Assembly (NCBI GenBank): GCA_963781785.1
Contig: CAWAHD010000002.1
Span: 1,364,001-1,428,000 of the forward strand
Reading direction: 5' to 3'
Length of the DNA stretch: 64,000 nt
Source: CAWAHD01 sp963781785
GTDB taxonomy: Bacteria; Planctomycetota; Planctomycetia; Isosphaerales; Isosphaeraceae
Shown here: one piece after another, positions 34,266 through 45,029 of the stretch
Layout of the letters: every line of letters starts with the position of its first letter
Numbering within the stretch: the stretch's first letter is position 1
The notes under the pieces: model-generated
Seen by the model: the letters and a program-made list of their open reading frames with translations, nothing else
Told to the model about the DNA's origin: nothing
The model's database searches: none
Translations under genes and position numbers: made by a program

Positions 34266-36259
34266 ATGTGCGGCATCGCAGGTGCTTTCGATCTCGAAGG
34301 GACGCGGGAGTTTTCGCACCAGCGGCTGCTGGCGATGACCGGCGCGATCGCCCACCGGGGTCCCGACGACGAGCATTTTCACATCGAGCCGGGGGTGGCG
34401 CTTGGGGCCAGGCGGCTGGCGATCATCGACCTGGCGGGCGGGAAGCAGCCGCTTGCCAACGAAGACGGCTCAGTCTGGGTGGCCTTTAACGGCGAGCTGT
34501 TTGAGTATCCCGGGCTGCGCCGGCAGCTTTTGGCCCGCGGGCATCGCCTGGCGACCCGGTGTGATACCGAGGCCTGGGTGCATCTTTACGAAGACCACGG
34601 GGAGGATATGTTCGCGCAGGCGCGCGGCCAGTTCGCGGTGTCGCTGTGGGACCGAAAGACCCGAACGCTGATCCTGGGCCGAGACCGCTCCGGCATCTGC
34701 CCCCTCTATTACGCCCAGGCGGACGGCTGGCTGATCTGGGGATCAGAGATCAAGGCGATCCTGGCGTCGGGGCTGGTCGTGCCGCGGCCTGACACTCGTG
34801 GGATTGATCATTTCTTCACGTTCTTCTGTGGTGGGACGACGCGGACGTGCTTCGACGGGGTCAAGTCGCTGCCGCCGGGGCACTATCTCAGGCTGCGCGA
34901 CGCTCGGGTGAGCCAGCATTGCTACTGGGATTTTGACTTTCCCGACCTGGGCCAGGAGCGCCGGCTTCTTGACCCGGCGCCCCTTGTCGAAGAGCTCGAG
35001 GCGAATCTGGAGCGGGCGGTCGAGCGCCGGCTGAGAAGCGACGTGCCGGTGGTCAGCTACTTGAGCGGCGGGCTCGATTCCACGGTCATTCTCGGCATGT
35101 GCAACCGTCTCCGGGGTGAGCCGATAAGGGCGTTCACGATCGGGCTCGACCGGGCCGGGCCCGACGAGCGCGTACCGGCCTCCGAGGCCGCGGCGGTGCT
35201 CGGTTCTCCCCTGTCCACGATGACCATGGATCGTTCGGGGCTGGCCGGCGCGTTCCCCGAGTTGATCCGGGCCGCCGAGGGCCCGGTGCTCGATACCTCG
35301 TGTGCGGCCCTCTTGCGGTTGGCGCAGACGGTAGCAGAGCAGGGATACAAGGTCGCCCTGACCGGCGAAGGAGCCGACGAGGCACTGGCCGGCTACGTCT
35401 GGTACAAGGTGCAGGCGGCGCGCGCGGCTTTGAGCGGCCGGGTTGGAAACGGCCCGGAGCGGCTCTTGCGCCGGTTGCTCCTCAAGAGCTTGGGCGGACG
35501 GGGCCGGGCGCCCACTCCCTCTCGGCCTTTGGCGGTGTGCACCCGGCCCAGCAGGATCTGTACGAGCTGATCTCTCAGGTCAAGCCCGCTCTCTATTCGG
35601 CCGGGATGCGGCAGCGGCTCGCCGGCCATAGCCCGTACGACGACCTTGACATTCGCCGCGATCGCATCGCGCGGTGGCACCCACTCAACCAGTCGCTCTA
35701 CGTCGGTTACAAGGTGATGCTCGCCGGCCTCTTGATGATCGCCAAGGGCGATCGCATCGCGATGAACGCGTCGGTCGAGACGCGCTACCCGTACCTCGAC
35801 GACGACGTGATCGATTTCTGCGCGGGGATCGCGCCGGAATACAAGATGCGCGGCCTGAACGGCAAGTGGATTCTGCGGCAGGTCGCCGCGCGAATCCTGC
35901 CTGCGCAGATTGCGAACCGCCCCAAGACAATGTTCCGTGCGTGCATGTCGGGGACATTTCTCGGCCCGAACCGGCCGGGGTGGGTCGACCAGCTTCTGAG
36001 CCCGGAATCGTTGCGCATGACCGGCTATTTCGACCCGGCGGCGGTGGCGCGGCAGCGCGGCTGGCAGGTGTCGATACCACGGATCACGCCGGCGCGGTTC
36101 GTTTATGACGTCGCTCTGACCTGCGCCCTCTCGACCCAGCTCTGGCATCATGTTTTCTTCGGCGGTCTCTGCGACCTTCCCACCTGGCAAGCTCCAAGCC
36201 GGCGGCACGGCGTGCGCCCCAGAGACCTGGTGCACGCCCGGGGCGGGGTGGGACCTTGA
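34266..36259 (+). CDS. asnB: Glutamine-hydrolysing asparagine synthase family protein (frameshifted)
   Basis: The joined product has about 664 residues. MCGIAGAFDLEGTREF places the nucleophile Cys2 at the N-terminus of a class II glutaminase domain (IAHRGPDDEHFH; WVAFNGELFEYPGLRRQL). The synthetase domain has the ATP pyrophosphatase loop VVSYLSGGLDSTVILGMCNR and LTGEGADEALAGYVWYK. Near 35501-35511 one base is missing after GGRG. The frame then continues AHSLSAFGGVHPAQQDLYEL, and the end includes ETRYPYLDDDVIDFCAGI. AsnB-type amidotransferases are also frequent in polysaccharide/exosortase clusters, where they amidate sugars, so a role other than asparagine synthesis is possible. Confidence 0.88.
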
Positions 36260-36368
36260 AGGGGTCGCTCTGCCCCGGCTACGATGATCGCGGCTCGGCT
36301 TTCCCCCCAAACCCGCAACTTCGGCCCTACTCCAAGCTCGGGGACCCAGCCGGCCGGGAGAACCTGCG

Positions 36369-36887
36369 ATGGCCCTTGTCAGCCTGATCACCAACCAGGA
36401 GGCCGCCGAGAAGATCAAGCCGGTCTTCGAGGGGCTGGAAAAGAAACTGGGAGCGGTTCCCAACGTCTTCCGCGTGATGGCACACACCCCGGAAATGCTC
36501 GAGGCGTTTCTGGCGCTCAACGCGACCTTGTCGCGAACCAAGCTGGCGGGCAAGCTGCGCGAGCTGGCTTACATCAAGACGTCCGAGCTCAACACGTGCG
36601 ATTACTGCCTGCACCATCATCGTGCGCTGGGGAAGAAAGCGGGTTTGAGCGACCGGCAGGTCGCCGAGACAAAAGACTCCGAGTCCAGCGACGCGTATGA
36701 CGCGCTCGAGCGTGATGTGATGAGGTATGCCGAGCAAGTGACCCGGCACATCAACGTCGACGACGCCCTCTTCGCCCGCTTGAAGCAATCGCTGGGAGAC
36801 CGCGAGATCGTCGAATTGGCGATGACGGTGGGGATCGCGAACTTCACCAACCGGGTCACCGAGACATTGCGGATGGAGCTTCCGTGA
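36369..36887 (+). CDS. Carboxymuconolactone decarboxylase/AhpD-like protein
   Basis: This 172-residue all-helical protein fits peroxidase-related members of the CMD family. The redox motif is ELNTCDYCLHHHRALGKKAG, with the CxxC and following His seen in AhpD alkylhydroperoxidases. The N-terminus AEKIKPVFEGLEKKLGAVPN and later MTVGIANFTNRVTETL are typical. It would reduce peroxides or act as a thiol-dependent antioxidant. It ends 9 bases before the DUF480 gene, so the two are probably co-transcribed. Confidence 0.88.
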   Translation: MALVSLITNQEAAEKIKPVFEGLEKKLGAVPNVFRVMAHTPEMLEAFLALNATLSRTKLAGKLRELAYIKTSELNTCDYCLHHHRALGKKAGLSDRQVAETKDSESSDAYDALERDVMRYAEQVTRHINVDDALFARLKQSLGDREIVELAMTVGIANFTNRVTETLRMELP

Positions 36888-36896
36888 GGCGACAAA

Positions 36897-37639
36897 ATGA
36901 GCCAGAGTGAAGGCGCGGCGGCGGCTCCCGTGTCGTGGGTGCCGCTGACGGCCCGCGAGCGGCGGGTCCTGGGGGTCCTGGTCGAGAAGGCCAAGACGAC
37001 ACCCGAGTATTATCCGCTCACGGTGGCGGCCACCCTGGCCGCATGCAACCAGAAGTCCAACCGAGACCCGCTGACGAACTACGACCAGGATGACGTGGAG
37101 GAGACGCTACACGCCCTGAGGAAGAAGGGGGCCGTGATCCTGGTCGAAGGGAGCGGCCGGGTCGCGCGGTGGAAACACACCCTCTACGAATGGCTCAAGG
37201 TGAGCAAGGTCGAACTTGCTGTGATCGCAGAGCTCCTCCTGCGGGGGCCGCAGACCGAAGGCGACCTCCGCGCCCGCGCCAGCCGTATGGAGCCATTCGC
37301 GGACCTGGCGGCCTTGCAAACGATCCTCGATGCACTGGCGAGCCGTTCGCTCGTGGTCTACCTTTCTCCGCCCGGCCAGAAGCGGGGCGTGTTCGTCACG
37401 CATGGTCTCTATCCGGAGAGCGAGCTCGACAAGGTCCGCCAGGCGTTTGCTCTCAAGCAGGGAGCCGACGAGGAGACACCTGCGAGCCCGACCGCGCGGC
37501 TGGAGCACACGGCGCCTGCCGGGACGCCCGCGTGGGCGGCCAAGGTTGCTGCGGTCCAGTCAGAGGTGGACCAACTGCGCGCGACCTCGAGGCCCTCTCC
37601 GCCGAGGTCCGCGAGCTGAAAAAAGCGCTCGGAGCTTGA
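36897..37639 (+). CDS. DUF480 (YceH-like) protein (frameshifted at its end)
   Basis: The joined product has about 247 residues. The family signature is clear: LTARERRVLGVLVEKAKTTP followed by EYYPLTVAATLAACNQKSNR. Two winged-helix domains are expected (VEETLHALRKKGAVILVEG; LAVIAELLLRGPQTEGDLRA, then RASRMEPFADL). Near 37575-37585 one base is missing in a GCGCGCG stretch. The repaired tail reads DLEALSAEVRELKKALGA, a short coiled coil as in other YceH proteins, and stops at 37637-37639. Function is not established, though the fold suggests DNA or protein binding. The next gene begins 4 bases later. Confidence 0.9.
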
Positions 37640-37643
37640 CGGA

Positions 37644-40600
37644 ATGATCATGTCTTCCCCCGACAGCGAGGAAAAGAGCCCAGGCGCGTCCAGTCCACTC
37701 CCTGGGGCGGAGCCGGCAAGCCCGGACTCTGCCGGCGAGCCCGCAGACCCGCATTCCGCTGCCGAGCCCACCCTCTTGACTGCCATGCCGCTCTTGACGC
37801 CCGAGCTGATTCCCGAGGCAGACCGGGCCCTTGCCGAGGAGATCGTGCGCGCACCGGTCGAGCCGGCCCCTCCCGGGTGGGTCTTCATCGCTCTGGTCCC
37901 CCATAACGGCCGTGAGCCGCCCCCGCAGCTCGGCGATCAGCTTGCACTGGAGGTCTGGTGCGCCGTCTCTGCGCTCTGGCACCCCTCCCTCCTCTCACGG
38001 GCGGCCGAGCTGCCTCGGATCGAGCCGATCGAGTATCCCTCCGCCCCGGGCCCGCGCGAGGTCCGGGTCATTCCCGGCGGAGCCTGGGACCAGCTCCCTT
38101 CCGGCTATCGCACCCAGGCCGAAGATGCCGGCGTCGCTCTCATCGAGGCAGGACCCGACCGCGACGACCTGATCCACCGCATCCGCTCCAGGCTCGGCGC
38201 CCAAGAATCGCCGCAACGGCTCGAGGACAAGGGCACGGCCACCGCGGCCAGCGGTTTCCTGGCGCTGGGGACCGTCATGTGGATGCTGCGCGACCTTACG
38301 ATCGCCATGGGACATTCCGACAACCTGGACCACGAGAGCCTCAAAAGCGAGTTGCTCGCCGGTGCATACCAGTGGCAAATCGGCGACTGGAGTAGCGCGG
38401 TCAATCGTCTACGGGCCGCATTTGAAGTGTTGACGCAGGCGCGCGAGCGGTTTTACCCGGTCGACGCCTATCTGATCGATCTCTGCCTGGTCGACGCGAC
38501 CATGACCGAGGGCGTACTCGCCGCACCGCTCGAAAGTCCGGTCCCGATCTCGTTTCTGGCGTCGGCCCAGGCGATCGAGAACCAGGCGCTTCACGACCCA
38601 GAGCGCGTGGCGGCGCTGCGACAGGCCATTGCTGACGGGTGGGCCGACGTCGTGGGGGGCAGTTACGCCGAGGCGGAGGATTCTCTGTTGCCGATGGAGT
38701 CGAGCCTGTGGCAGTTCCGGCGCGGTAACGAGGTGTATCGCCTCCACCTCGATGATCGCAACGCCGAAACCTTCGCGCGGCGGCGGTTCGGCCTGCACAC
38801 CCAACTGCCGCAATTCGCCAAGCGATTTGGATTCCGATACGCGCTTCACCTCGGGCTCGACGCAGGCCGGTTTCCGATTCCCGCCGAGACCAAGCGAATG
38901 TGGGAGAGCCCGGACGGCAGCAGCCTGGAGAGCCTGATGCGGCCGCCGATGGCGGCCGACCGGCCCTTGCAGGGATGGCTCCTTCCCTGGCGGATGGCCG
39001 CGACGATGAAGAACGACCACGTCGCCGCCGTGCCGCTGGTTCATTGGCCCCAGCCGGTCGCACCTTGGTACCGCGACCTGCGCCGGGCTGCCGGCTATTC
39101 CGCCGTGTTGGGGCGCTGGACGACGGTCAATGATTTCTTTCACCTGACGGATCGACCCTACGAATCATTCCGCCCCGAGCCCGATCTTTATCAGAGCCCG
39201 TTCCTCGCCCAGGCCGTGGCCAGAGGTGAGCGGACGCCGATCGGGCGGCTGGCGAGGCATCATCGGCTGCGGGCGCGGCTCGATGCTGCGCGGGCGATCG
39301 AGGCATTCGCCGTCGCGATTGCGACGGCCGCGGCGGGTGGCCGGCCGGACCCGGCCGCTACCGAGACAAGCTCGCACGCCGCGGCGGGCACGGCGACGGA
39401 CTTGCATGCCACGCGCGGCCCGGTGCCGCTTGAAGAGATCGAAACCCTGATCGAATCCGGCCGGCACGACGAGGCTGCGACCGCGCTCGACAAGGTCGAG
39501 CCTGCGTGGTCCACGGCTCTGGCCAGATGCCTCGCGCTGCTTCGGATCCACCTGCGGCAGTCGCTTCGAGTTCCCCGGCCAGGTCGACGAGCGACCGCCG
39601 GGCCGGGTACCTGGTCATCAACCCACTCAATATCCCGCGCCGGGCCGCCGTGATCCTGCCTGATGCCGCGCTTGACCTGCGTCCCGAGGGGCCTCTGCGG
39701 GCTGCGCAGTTTACCGAGCATGGAGTCTATGCGGTTGTCGACTTACCCGCTTTCGGCTTCGGGTGGGTTCCCAGGGAGGCCGATCCGGGCCGCCCGCCGG
39801 CGGTCACGGGCGGATTGACGACGCGGGGGCGAAAGCTCAGGAACGAATCGATCGAGATCGAGATCGACGCCACTACGGGCGGTCTTCGGAGTATCGCCGC
39901 CGTGGGCGAGGCGACGGCCCGGCTGGGACAGCAGCTCGTGGTCGCGGGATTGCTCGACCCGCAAGGTAAAGCCGTGGCCTCGCAGATGCGGTCTACACGG
40001 TTCGAGCTCGACTACGGCGGGCCCGCGCTCGTACAGGCGACCAGCGCCGGCACGATCGTCGATCCCCGCCGCGACAGCCCGCTGGCCTCGTTCTCGCAAC
40101 GGTTTCGCCTGTGGACCGGGCGGCCGATCCTCGAGATCGAAATCACCCTGGCCGATCTCGATCCGGCCTGGCTTACTCGAGCGGCAGAGGCCGACCCATG
40201 GTCGGTCTATCTCGCCTGCCGGTGGGCCTGGCCCGACCCGTCAGCAATGCTGCGGCGGACAATCTTCTGGACGCCCGAGCTCACGGAAGCCGAACGGCCC
40301 GAGACTCCGGACGCGCTGGACATATCGACTCGCAACCAGAGGACCGCGCTTCTCTTCGGAGGGCTTCCTCATCACCGTAAGCACGGCCCGCGCATGCTCG
40401 ACACGCTGCTGATCGCCGGGCAGGAATCGACCCGGTCGTTCACGCTGGGAGTCGTGCTTGATCTCGAGCATCCGTTTCAAGCCGCCCAGGACGCGGTCAC
40501 GCCAGCGTGCGTCGTCCCGGTCGAATCCGGGCCACCCGCTGTCGGGCCGACAGGATGGCTGGCTCAGGTGGATAGCAAATCCATCGCGGTGTCGCACGTG

Positions 40601-40867
40601 GAATTCACCGAGAAGACCGGAGACGACCGAGGCTGGGGCCTGATCGTCCATCTCCTGGAAACCAGCGGCCAGGCCGCGCGCTGCGCCTGCGATTGTTCCG
40701 CAACCCGACGTCGGCGCCGCCAGGTCGACTTTCAGGGCGAGACCATCATCGAGCTGTCGATCCAGGGAGATGCCGTGCAGCTCGACCTGACGCCGCACGA
40801 ACTCGCGAGGGTTGAAGTTGCGTTGGGGGTGGGAGGGGATCCGATCGCTTCTGAGGTTGAGGGGTGA
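37644..40867 (+). CDS. Large GH38/GH57-like glycoside hydrolase-type protein (frameshifted)
   Basis: The joined product has about 1074 residues. The N-terminal half has a catalytic-barrel-like region with VDAYLIDLCLVDATMTEGVL, ADGWADVVGGSYAEAEDSLL and FGFRYALHLGLDAGRFPIP, which recalls glycoside hydrolases that process alpha-mannosides. One base is missing near 39545-39560; the C-terminal half then reads RAGYLVINPLNIPRRAAVIL and is beta-rich, as in GH38 C-terminal domains. A second small out-of-frame window (about 40675-40720) hides ALRLRLFRNPTSA, restored by two compensating changes. Family assignment is by pattern and is moderate. No signal peptide is visible. It follows the DUF480 gene directly. 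Confidence 0.65.
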
Positions 40868-40890
40868 GAAGACGAAGCCGATGAAAAGAT

Positions 40891-40905
40891 CGAGACTAAG
40901 ACTAA
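40891..40905 (+). repeat. Left part of GAYTAR hexamer array 1 (interrupted by the insertion sequence)
   Basis: GAGACTAAGACTAA belongs to the hexamer array that continues at 42395-42430 on the other side of the insertion sequence. Confidence 0.75.
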
Positions 40906-42394
40906 TACGACAGCGCTACTTGGCAAAATCGGGCATCTCGGCTATTCTCCGTAACTCATTGATGGAACTTCAGATCCAGGGAGTTACGGATGACTCCACG
41001 ACAGATCCTGTCATTGGGGTCGCAGCTCGCCGACTTCCTCGACGAGTTTGACGACTGTTTTGCACGTTCGGAACCCCGTGGCCACTTGGCCAGCTACGTG
41101 CGTGGCCAGCTCGCCGATTTGCCGCGTAAGAGCGTGCAGCCGATCGCAGATTTCAGCGGTACGCCGCGGCGGACTTTGCAAGAGTTCCTCAGTTGGTCCG
41201 ACTGGGACCATGCTCTGATGCGCGACCGCGTCCAGATGATCGTAGCACGGGACCATGCCGACCCTTATGCCATTGGTATCCTGGATGACTCGGGACATCC
41301 CAAGTCAGGCAACAAAACGGCGTGTGTCCAGAGGCAATGGTGTGGCAACACCGGCAAAATCGACAACTGCGTGGTCACTGTTCATCTTGCCTACACGACC
41401 TACGATACTCGGTTCCGGACGATGCTCGATAGCGCGCTATTCCTTCCCGAAAACGGCTGGGACGATCCCGCGCGTCGTAAGGAGGCTGATATCCCGGCCG
41501 AGCTGACCTACCGGCCCAAGTGGCAAATCGCTTTGGAACTACTCGACCGCGCGCTTGGCAACAACGTGGTTTTCGGCTGGCTCACGTTCGATGAATGGTA
41601 TTCGATCCCGGGCGAGTTCCTCGCTGGCTTGGAGGCACGGCACCAGCGTTACGTCGCTGAAGTTCGCAAGAGTTTCCGAGGTTGGTTGTACGATCCCCAA
41701 CAAAAGCCCCGTGCCCAATTGAGCACGGTCGAGAACTTGTGCTCGTTTTCCATTCCCATGATGCGGCAGCCCTGGCAGCGGGTCTACGTGAAAGACACCG
41801 ACAAAGGGCCGATGGTGTGGGAGGTCAAGCACGCTCCGATCTGGCTCTCGCGAGACGGCCGCATTCTGGGGCCCTACTGGCTCATATACGCCCGCAATGT
41901 GCTGGACCCCGGCGAGGTCAAGTACTTCCTGTCCAATGCAAGCCCAGGGACTCCGCTGGAGTCGATCGTCCACGTGGCATTTGCGCGGTGGCCCGTTGAG
42001 CGTACCTTGGAGGACGAGAAGGACGAACTCGGACTGAGTCACTTCGAGGTCCGAAAATATCATTCAATCATGAGACATTTGAGTGTGACTCAAGTAAGCC
42101 ACCTCTTCCTCGCCCGCCAAACCGAGCGGCTCCGGGGGGAAAAACCTAGAGATCACATTGTGCCAGGTCCGAACCGCTGCGAACGTGCTAGTCGATGTGC
42201 TGCCTTTGCCGAAGCGCGCCCGCACCGAACGACTCGAAAAGGCGTCGAACAATCTTCACCAAACTCAGGATCAGAACCGGCGCACCGAAAGTCGCACACG
42301 AAGACGAGGCTATCGCGGCTCAGGCGAATGGGGATTCTCCTGGCGGATTTGGCCTGCTGCGTTCCCCCGTAATTCAGCAAGTAGCGCTGTCGTA
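40906..42394 (+). mobile_element. IS701-family insertion sequence, 1489 bp, with CTAA target duplication
   Basis: Both ends carry the terminal inverted repeat TACGACAGCGCTACTTG, perfect over 17 bases (40906-40922 and 42378-42394). CTAA is duplicated on both sides (40902-40905 and 42395-42398). A 4-bp duplication of YTAR type is what IS701 elements produce. Without the element, the site reads as an uninterrupted GAYTAR hexamer array between two convergent genes, so no gene was broken. Confidence 0.92.
40990..42372 (+). CDS. IS701-family transposase
   Basis: The DDE transposase has 460 residues from ATG 40990, with GGGAG 7 bases upstream. Expected acidic residues lie in AIGILDDSGHPKSGNK, FGWLTFDEWYS and the WPVERTLEDEKDELGLSHFE segment. 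The C-terminal end AHRKSHTKTRLSRLRRMGIL is family-like. Between about 42138 and 42270 the coding signal moves to another frame (ITLCQVRTAANVLVDVLP and KRARTERLEKASNNLHQ). The change occurs at a six-G/five-A stretch and is later reversed. These are either sequence errors or real damage; with the changes repaired the transposase would be full length. Its ends and target duplication are intact, so the insertion may be recent. Confidence 0.9.
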   Translation: MTPRQILSLGSQLADFLDEFDDCFARSEPRGHLASYVRGQLADLPRKSVQPIADFSGTPRRTLQEFLSWSDWDHALMRDRVQMIVARDHADPYAIGILDDSGHPKSGNKTACVQRQWCGNTGKIDNCVVTVHLAYTTYDTRFRTMLDSALFLPENGWDDPARRKEADIPAELTYRPKWQIALELLDRALGNNVVFGWLTFDEWYSIPGEFLAGLEARHQRYVAEVRKSFRGWLYDPQQKPRAQLSTVENLCSFSIPMMRQPWQRVYVKDTDKGPMVWEVKHAPIWLSRDGRILGPYWLIYARNVLDPGEVKYFLSNASPGTPLESIVHVAFARWPVERTLEDEKDELGLSHFEVRKYHSIMRHLSVTQVSHLFLARQTERLRGEKPRDHIVPGPNRCERASRCAAFAEARPHRTTRKGVEQSSPNSGSEPAHRKSHTKTRLSRLRRMGILLADLACCVPP

Positions 42395-42430
42395 CTAAGA
42401 CTACGATTAAGATTAAGATTAGGATTAGTA
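42395..42430 (+). repeat. Right part of GAYTAR hexamer array 1
   Basis: After the duplicated CTAA, the hexamers GACTAC, GATTAA (twice) and GATTAG (twice) follow. Together with the left part there are about seven units. Confidence 0.8.
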
Positions 42431-42545
42431 ACACTATGCAGACTATCAAGACCGGGCCTGCGTTGCCGCGTTGCCTTTGTCACGTCCGCGTGCCGAGTTC
42501 CTGTTGAGCGAACCGGCATTTATCACATCCTGACATGATCGCACT

Positions 42546-42609
42546 CTTAGTCTTAGTCTTGGTCTTAGTCCTAGTCTTAATCTTAATCCTACTCTTAATC
42601 TTACTCCTG
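42546..42609 (-). repeat. GAYTAR hexamer array 2, inverted relative to array 1
   Basis: About ten hexamers of the type TTAGTC/TTAATC on the top strand are the reverse complement of the units in array 1. The two arrays are about 115 bases apart and could pair into a long imperfect stem. They fill the space between the convergent genes ending at 40867 and 42632. Confidence 0.8.
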
Positions 42610-42631
42610 TTGCGCATTTGCCCTCGCGCAA

Positions 42632-44017
42632 TCAAAGAGCCCACCCCTTGCGATACTCGGCATGGACGAGTCCATCCAGCTCGGGAGCATTTTTGATCTT
42701 TTGATGCTCGCTGTCCCACTGGAGGCGCCGGCCCGGGGCTTTGAGAGCGAGAACACCCAGGAGCACCAGCTCGGTCAGCGGGCCCGAGTAATCGAAGTTG
42801 GAGACCGGCCGCGGACCACCCTTGCAGGCCTGGACCCATTCCTCGTAGTGACCGGGCGATCGCTTGTATGTCTTGGGCACCTTGGCAGCCTCGTCATGGA
42901 GCTCGCGCGGCAAAAGCTCGGGCATCCCGCCGTGAGAGCCGTGCACCATCTTTCCCTTGCTGCCGACGTAGAGAACGCCGTTATCGGGCAGACGCTGGTC
43001 CGCCGGCATTTCCGCGGGCGCTGGCGGCATCAGACCGCCGTCGTACCACGTCATTTTCACCGGCGGCAGCTTGCCCCGCGCGGGGAAGTCGTAGTAGATG
43101 ATCGCGGCGACCGGATATGTCTCCACGTTCGGCTTGCCCCCGTCGACAAATGATCCGTCAAGAGTGGTGCGGGCCTCCACGGTAACCGGTGCGCCCAACT
43201 GAAGCGCCCACAGCGGGTGATCGATGATATGGCAGCCCATGTCGCCAAGGGCGCCCGTACCGAAATCCCACCAGCCGCGCCAGAGTACCGGCGCATACGC
43301 CGGGTGATACGGACGCTCGCGGATCGGGCCCAACCAGAGGTTCCAGTCGAGATTGGCCGGCACCGAGGGAGTCTCGGCCGGTCGAGGGATTCCCTGCTTC
43401 CAGAGCCGGCCGGCACGATCAGACCATACGTGGACTTCCTCGACCGTCCCGATCACGCCCGCCTGGATCCATTCGTTGGTCAGGCGGGCTCCTTCGGTGG
43501 CATGCCCCTGGTTTCCCATCTGGGTAATGACGCCGGCCTGCCGAGCCGCTTTGGTCAGCTCGCGGCATTCGTGCAGAGTGTGCGTGAGCGGCTTCTGGCA
43601 GTAGACGTGCTTGCCGGCGCGGATGGCGGCCATCGATGCCACCGCGTGCACATGGTCGGGCGTGCCGACCGTGACGGCATCGATCGCTTTCGCTTCCTTG
43701 TCGAGCATCTCGCGAAAGTCCTTGTAGCGCCGGGCTTTGGGAAATGCTTGAAAAGAGCCCGCGGCCCGGTCCTGGTCGACGTCGCAGAGGGCGACGATAT
43801 TCGCCCCCAGGCGAGCGACGGTGGCGATGTCTCCGCCCCCCATGCCGCCGGCGCCAATGCCGGCGACGTTCAACTGCTCGCTAGGCGCAACGTATCCCGA
43901 TCCTCCCAGCACGTGCCGGGGCACGATCGTGAAATCGAGCGCCAGGCCGCCGGTCGCGGCCAGGAACATCCGGCGCGAGTGGCGCGCCGCGGCGGACCGA
44001 TCTTCGGAAGATCCCAT
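42632..44017 (-). CDS. Gfo/Idh/MocA-family oxidoreductase with Tat signal
   Basis: The protein has 461 residues from ATG 44017; the frame to 44245 is not used. The N-terminus HSRRMFLAATGGLALDF is a twin-arginine signal, so the enzyme is exported folded with its cofactor. The NAD(P)-binding motif LNVAGIGAGGMGGGDIATVA is followed by VVGTPDHVHA-type and GKHVYCQKPLTHTL motifs, the latter containing the conserved Lys. GDMGCHIIDHPLWAL and WYDGGLMPP are typical of the planctomycete branch. Likely substrate is a sugar or inositol derivative. Downstream on the same strand relative to the ThuA gene (44080), with which such enzymes are often paired. Confidence 0.92.
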   Translation of the reverse strand: MGSSEDRSAAARHSRRMFLAATGGLALDFTIVPRHVLGGSGYVAPSEQLNVAGIGAGGMGGGDIATVARLGANIVALCDVDQDRAAGSFQAFPKARRYKDFREMLDKEAKAIDAVTVGTPDHVHAVASMAAIRAGKHVYCQKPLTHTLHECRELTKAARQAGVITQMGNQGHATEGARLTNEWIQAGVIGTVEEVHVWSDRAGRLWKQGIPRPAETPSVPANLDWNLWLGPIRERPYHPAYAPVLWRGWWDFGTGALGDMGCHIIDHPLWALQLGAPVTVEARTTLDGSFVDGGKPNVETYPVAAIIYYDFPARGKLPPVKMTWYDGGLMPPAPAEMPADQRLPDNGVLYVGSKGKMVHGSHGGMPELLPRELHDEAAKVPKTYKRSPGHYEEWVQACKGGPRPVSNFDYSGPLTELVLLGVLALKAPGRRLQWDSEHQKIKNAPELDGLVHAEYRKGWAL

Positions 44018-44079
44018 GAGCGTGTGTCCTTTGAGAGCCCATCGTGCTTTTGAGAACGCCGGCGCCACGAGTACCCCGT

Positions 44080-44862
44080 TCACGGCTTGCCGTGGAGAGC
44101 CCGCTCGGCCACCGCCCAGTCGGCTCCCTGAATGATCAGCCGCCTCAGGTTCGGATTGCGCAGCGGATCGTCCTTGTCGGGGCCGAAATCCCGGTGGCCC
44201 AAGTTCGTATGAAAGACGCGCCCCTTGCCGAAGTTCCGGGTCCACGCCACCGGCCAGGTTGTGCCTTGATAGTCGATGGTCGCCAGCGGCTCGATGCCGG
44301 GCATCATCTGCATTTGATAATAGAGCTCATCCTTGATCACGAAGTCTTTGAGCCCCTGGGTGATCGGGCTGCCGGTGTCGGCGATCTTGACGGTGAACTC
44401 GCCCTTCTTGGTCTTGCCGTCGGGAAGGCCGACGTGGGAAAAGATGCCGCCCAGCATATCCTTCCACACGGGACTCCAATCCTTGGCGGCGTTATCGGCG
44501 CCATGAATTGACGCGTACCCGAGCCCTGAGCGCACCAGCTCGAAAATCGCCTCTTGCTGGGAGTGGGTGAGCTTGAATTCGTCGTCGCGACGGTCGGCAG
44601 CCATGATGATGAGATCATACTTTTTCATGGCCGGAGTTTCCAGGATGGCCGCGTCTTCGGTGATCGTCACCTGGAAGCGGCCGGTATTCTCGAGGGCGGC
44701 CGAAAGGTACAATGCCTGGTCGCGGTATCCATGATGCTGGCGCTGCCCGCCCGAAAGCAGCAAGACCTTGGCGCCGGAGGGCACCTTTTTCTGGGCCAGC
44801 GCCCTCTGGGCCGGCCAGCACGCCAAGATGACGGTCAATACGAGGATTCCTGGACGGCTCAC
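44080..44862 (-). CDS. Secreted ThuA-domain protein
   Basis: The protein has 260 residues from the GTG at 44862, chosen because GAGGAGAAG lies 8 bases upstream and a signal peptide (ILVLTVILACWPAQRALAQ) follows at once. The longer frame to 45015 lacks these features. ThuA-like core: KVLLLSGGQRQHHGYRDQ, YDLIIMAADRRDDEF, RSGLGYASIHGADNAAKDW and VFHTNLGHRD. ThuA folds resemble class I amidotransferases and are linked to carbohydrate use. It is 62 bases upstream of the Tat-exported oxidoreductase, suggesting joint function on a sugar. Confidence 0.9.
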   Translation of the reverse strand: MSRPGILVLTVILACWPAQRALAQKKVPSGAKVLLLSGGQRQHHGYRDQALYLSAALENTGRFQVTITEDAAILETPAMKKYDLIIMAADRRDDEFKLTHSQQEAIFELVRSGLGYASIHGADNAAKDWSPVWKDMLGGIFSHVGLPDGKTKKGEFTVKIADTGSPITQGLKDFVIKDELYYQMQMMPGIEPLATIDYQGTTWPVAWTRNFGKGRVFHTNLGHRDFGPDKDDPLRNPNLRRLIIQGADWAVAERALHGKP

Positions 44863-45029
44863 AACGCGCTTCTCCTCTTGGTGGAGACTCTGCTGGTGGG
44901 ATATTCCGGGGCGGCCGGTCAGACGTCGCGACCGCGATCTTGGAGGGAATAGTCGAGTCCTAGCGTCGCAGTTCGTATCGTATCGTAGCCTAGCCCGGCC
45001 CGGGCCCGCCCGCAAGCCTTGGCCGCGGC

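Noticed and set aside
34266..36259. Programmed frameshifting in the asparagine synthase gene
   Set aside because: No slippery heptamer or downstream structure is evident, and similar shifts occur in many unrelated genes, so an error is more likely.
42395..42609. Telomere-like or linear-plasmid end
   Set aside because: The hexamers lie internally between two chromosomal genes with normal sequence on both sides.
42446..42631. Small open frame encoding LRLRLGLRPRLRLRV-like text
   Set aside because: It is only the translation of the hexamer array 2 and is not a plausible protein.
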